Origin: Chitinophagaceae bacterium
GTDB taxonomy: Bacteria; Bacteroidota; Bacteroidia; Chitinophagales; Chitinophagaceae
Length of the DNA: 6,901 nucleotides
Direction of reading: 5' to 3'
Assembly (NCBI GenBank): GCA_025924755.1
Contig: JAICHT010000195.1
Coordinates: forward strand, 1 to 6,901
Both the position numbers and the translations under genes were made by a program. Numbering within the stretch: the stretch's first letter is position 1; each line of letters opens with the position of its first letter. Below are positions 6,391 through 6,901 of the stretch, piece by piece. Below the pieces are notes generated by a model that did no database searches, was not told the origin of the DNA, and saw nothing but the letters and a program-made list of their open reading frames with translations.

Positions 6391-6901
6391 ATGAAATTAA
6401 TAAGATATAGAGAAAACGGAAAAGAAAAGCCGGGAGTGGTTATTGACGATACTTTCTATGATACTACTGCGTTTGGTGAAGATTATAATGAATCTTTTTT
6501 TGAAAACGACGGCCTAAACCGTTTGCAACAATTTATAGATACGAACAAAAGTCAGCTACACCAATTACCCGGTAATATATCATTAAGCAGCCCTATTGCA
6601 AGGCCGTCTAAAATAATATGCATTGGATTAAATTATACCGATCATGCTAAAGAAACCAATGCGACACCACCTCCTGAGCCGATAATTTTTATGAAAGCCA
6701 CTACGGCTATATGTGGCCCTAACGATGATATCATTATTCCTAAAAATTCTAAAAAGACCGATTGGGAAGTGGAACTGGCGGTAGTAATAGGCAAGAAGGC
6801 AACCTATGTAACGGAAGCAGAAGCGATGGAATACGTAGCCGGCTATTGCCTCCATAATGATGTAAGTGAGCGGGAGTTTCAAATAGAGCGAAGCGGCACC
6901 T
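6391..6901 (+). CDS. FAH-family hydrolase, partial (probable 2,4-diketo-3-deoxy-L-fuconate hydrolase)
   Basis: Only the first 170 codons are present; the frame is open at the right edge. Members with this layout are usually about 280 aa, so roughly 110 residues are missing. An N-terminal segment of about 70 residues precedes the FAH fold, which begins at KIICIGLNYTDHAKET. His85 and Glu88 give the HxxE catalytic pair, and Glu126, Glu128 and Asp157 are the divalent-metal ligands; the 29-residue spacing from Glu128 to Asp157 equals that of E70 and D99 as I recall them in human FAHD1. The start is the ATG at 6391; AAGGA at 6373-6377 lies 13 bases upstream, a little far for a good ribosome site. 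Such genes are often auto-annotated as ureidoglycolate lyase. Beside the SDR, fucP and fucosidase, cleavage of 2,4-diketo-3-deoxy-L-fuconate to pyruvate and L-lactate fits better, with the rhamnose-pathway equivalent as the alternative. Confidence 0.83.
   Translation, partial: MKLIRYRENGKEKPGVVIDDTFYDTTAFGEDYNESFFENDGLNRLQQFIDTNKSQLHQLPGNISLSSPIARPSKIICIGLNYTDHAKETNATPPPEPIIFMKATTAICGPNDDIIIPKNSKKTDWEVELAVVIGKKATYVTEAEAMEYVAGYCLHNDVSEREFQIERSGT

Larger units (their letters stand above)
444..6901 (+). other. Probable operon: GH3 - fucP - SDR - GH29 - FAH (continues past the window)
   Basis: Five same-strand genes are separated by 106, 67, 11 and 18 bp. No stem followed by a T-run lies between any of them. 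All five can be placed in one route: release of L-fucose outside the inner membrane, import, and oxidative non-phosphorylating breakdown. The unit is not closed in this window, because the FAH gene runs off the right edge and the pathway's dehydrogenase, lactonase and dehydratase are missing. An internal promoter in the 106-bp gap before fucP cannot be excluded. Confidence 0.72.

Noticed and set aside
6628..6882. Minus-strand 84-codon open frame near the right edge
   Set aside because: It is antisense to the FAH-family gene, whose metal and catalytic motifs are clear on the + strand.
6391..6901. Ureidoglycolate lyase (purine/allantoin catabolism) for the FAH-family gene
   Set aside because: No allantoin-pathway genes are nearby, while the operon context of SDR, fucP and fucosidase points to diketo-deoxy-sugar acid hydrolysis.
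1..6901. CRISPR array, tRNA/rRNA, insertion sequence or phage-defence genes
   Set aside because: No regularly spaced repeats, tRNA-like cloverleaf, transposase motif or terminal inverted repeats were seen on reading through the window.

Overview
The window looks like part of a polysaccharide-use and sugar-catabolism operon from a Bacteroidota bacterium, probably a Chitinophagaceae or Sphingobacteriia-type soil or plant-associated species. The phylum inference rests on moderately AT-rich DNA, secreted proteins whose signal peptides end in 'AQ' or 'NAQ', the absence of well-placed Shine-Dalgarno sites, and the pairing of GH3 and GH29 enzymes with a FucP-type permease. The genus cannot be fixed from this sequence.

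Layout: positions 1-443 are a non-coding leader in which no complete gene is seen. Five genes then follow on the + strand: a secreted GH3 glycosidase (444-2843), a FucP-like sugar:H+ symporter (2950-4212), a short-chain dehydrogenase (4280-5047), a secreted GH29 alpha-L-fucosidase (5059-6372), and the first 170 codons of a fumarylacetoacetate hydrolase (FAH)-family enzyme (6391 to the window edge). The gaps shrink from 106 to 67, 11 and 18 bp, and no convincing terminator separates the genes, so a single transcription unit is likely.

How they fit together: the fucosidase, with help from the GH3 enzyme, would free L-fucose and a second beta-linked sugar in the periplasm. FucP would import the fucose. 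The SDR and FAH enzymes match the last two steps of the non-phosphorylating L-fucose pathway: 2-keto-3-deoxy-L-fuconate is oxidised to 2,4-diketo-3-deoxy-L-fuconate, which is hydrolysed to pyruvate and L-lactate. This differs from the FucI/FucK/FucA route of E. coli and Bacteroides. The early steps (fucose dehydrogenase, lactonase, fuconate dehydratase) are not in the window and would be expected downstream. The families are known. The interest lies in the combination: a complete-looking liberate-import-catabolise unit with secreted and cytoplasmic enzymes interleaved. I found no mobile element, CRISPR array, RNA gene or clearly unprecedented system.
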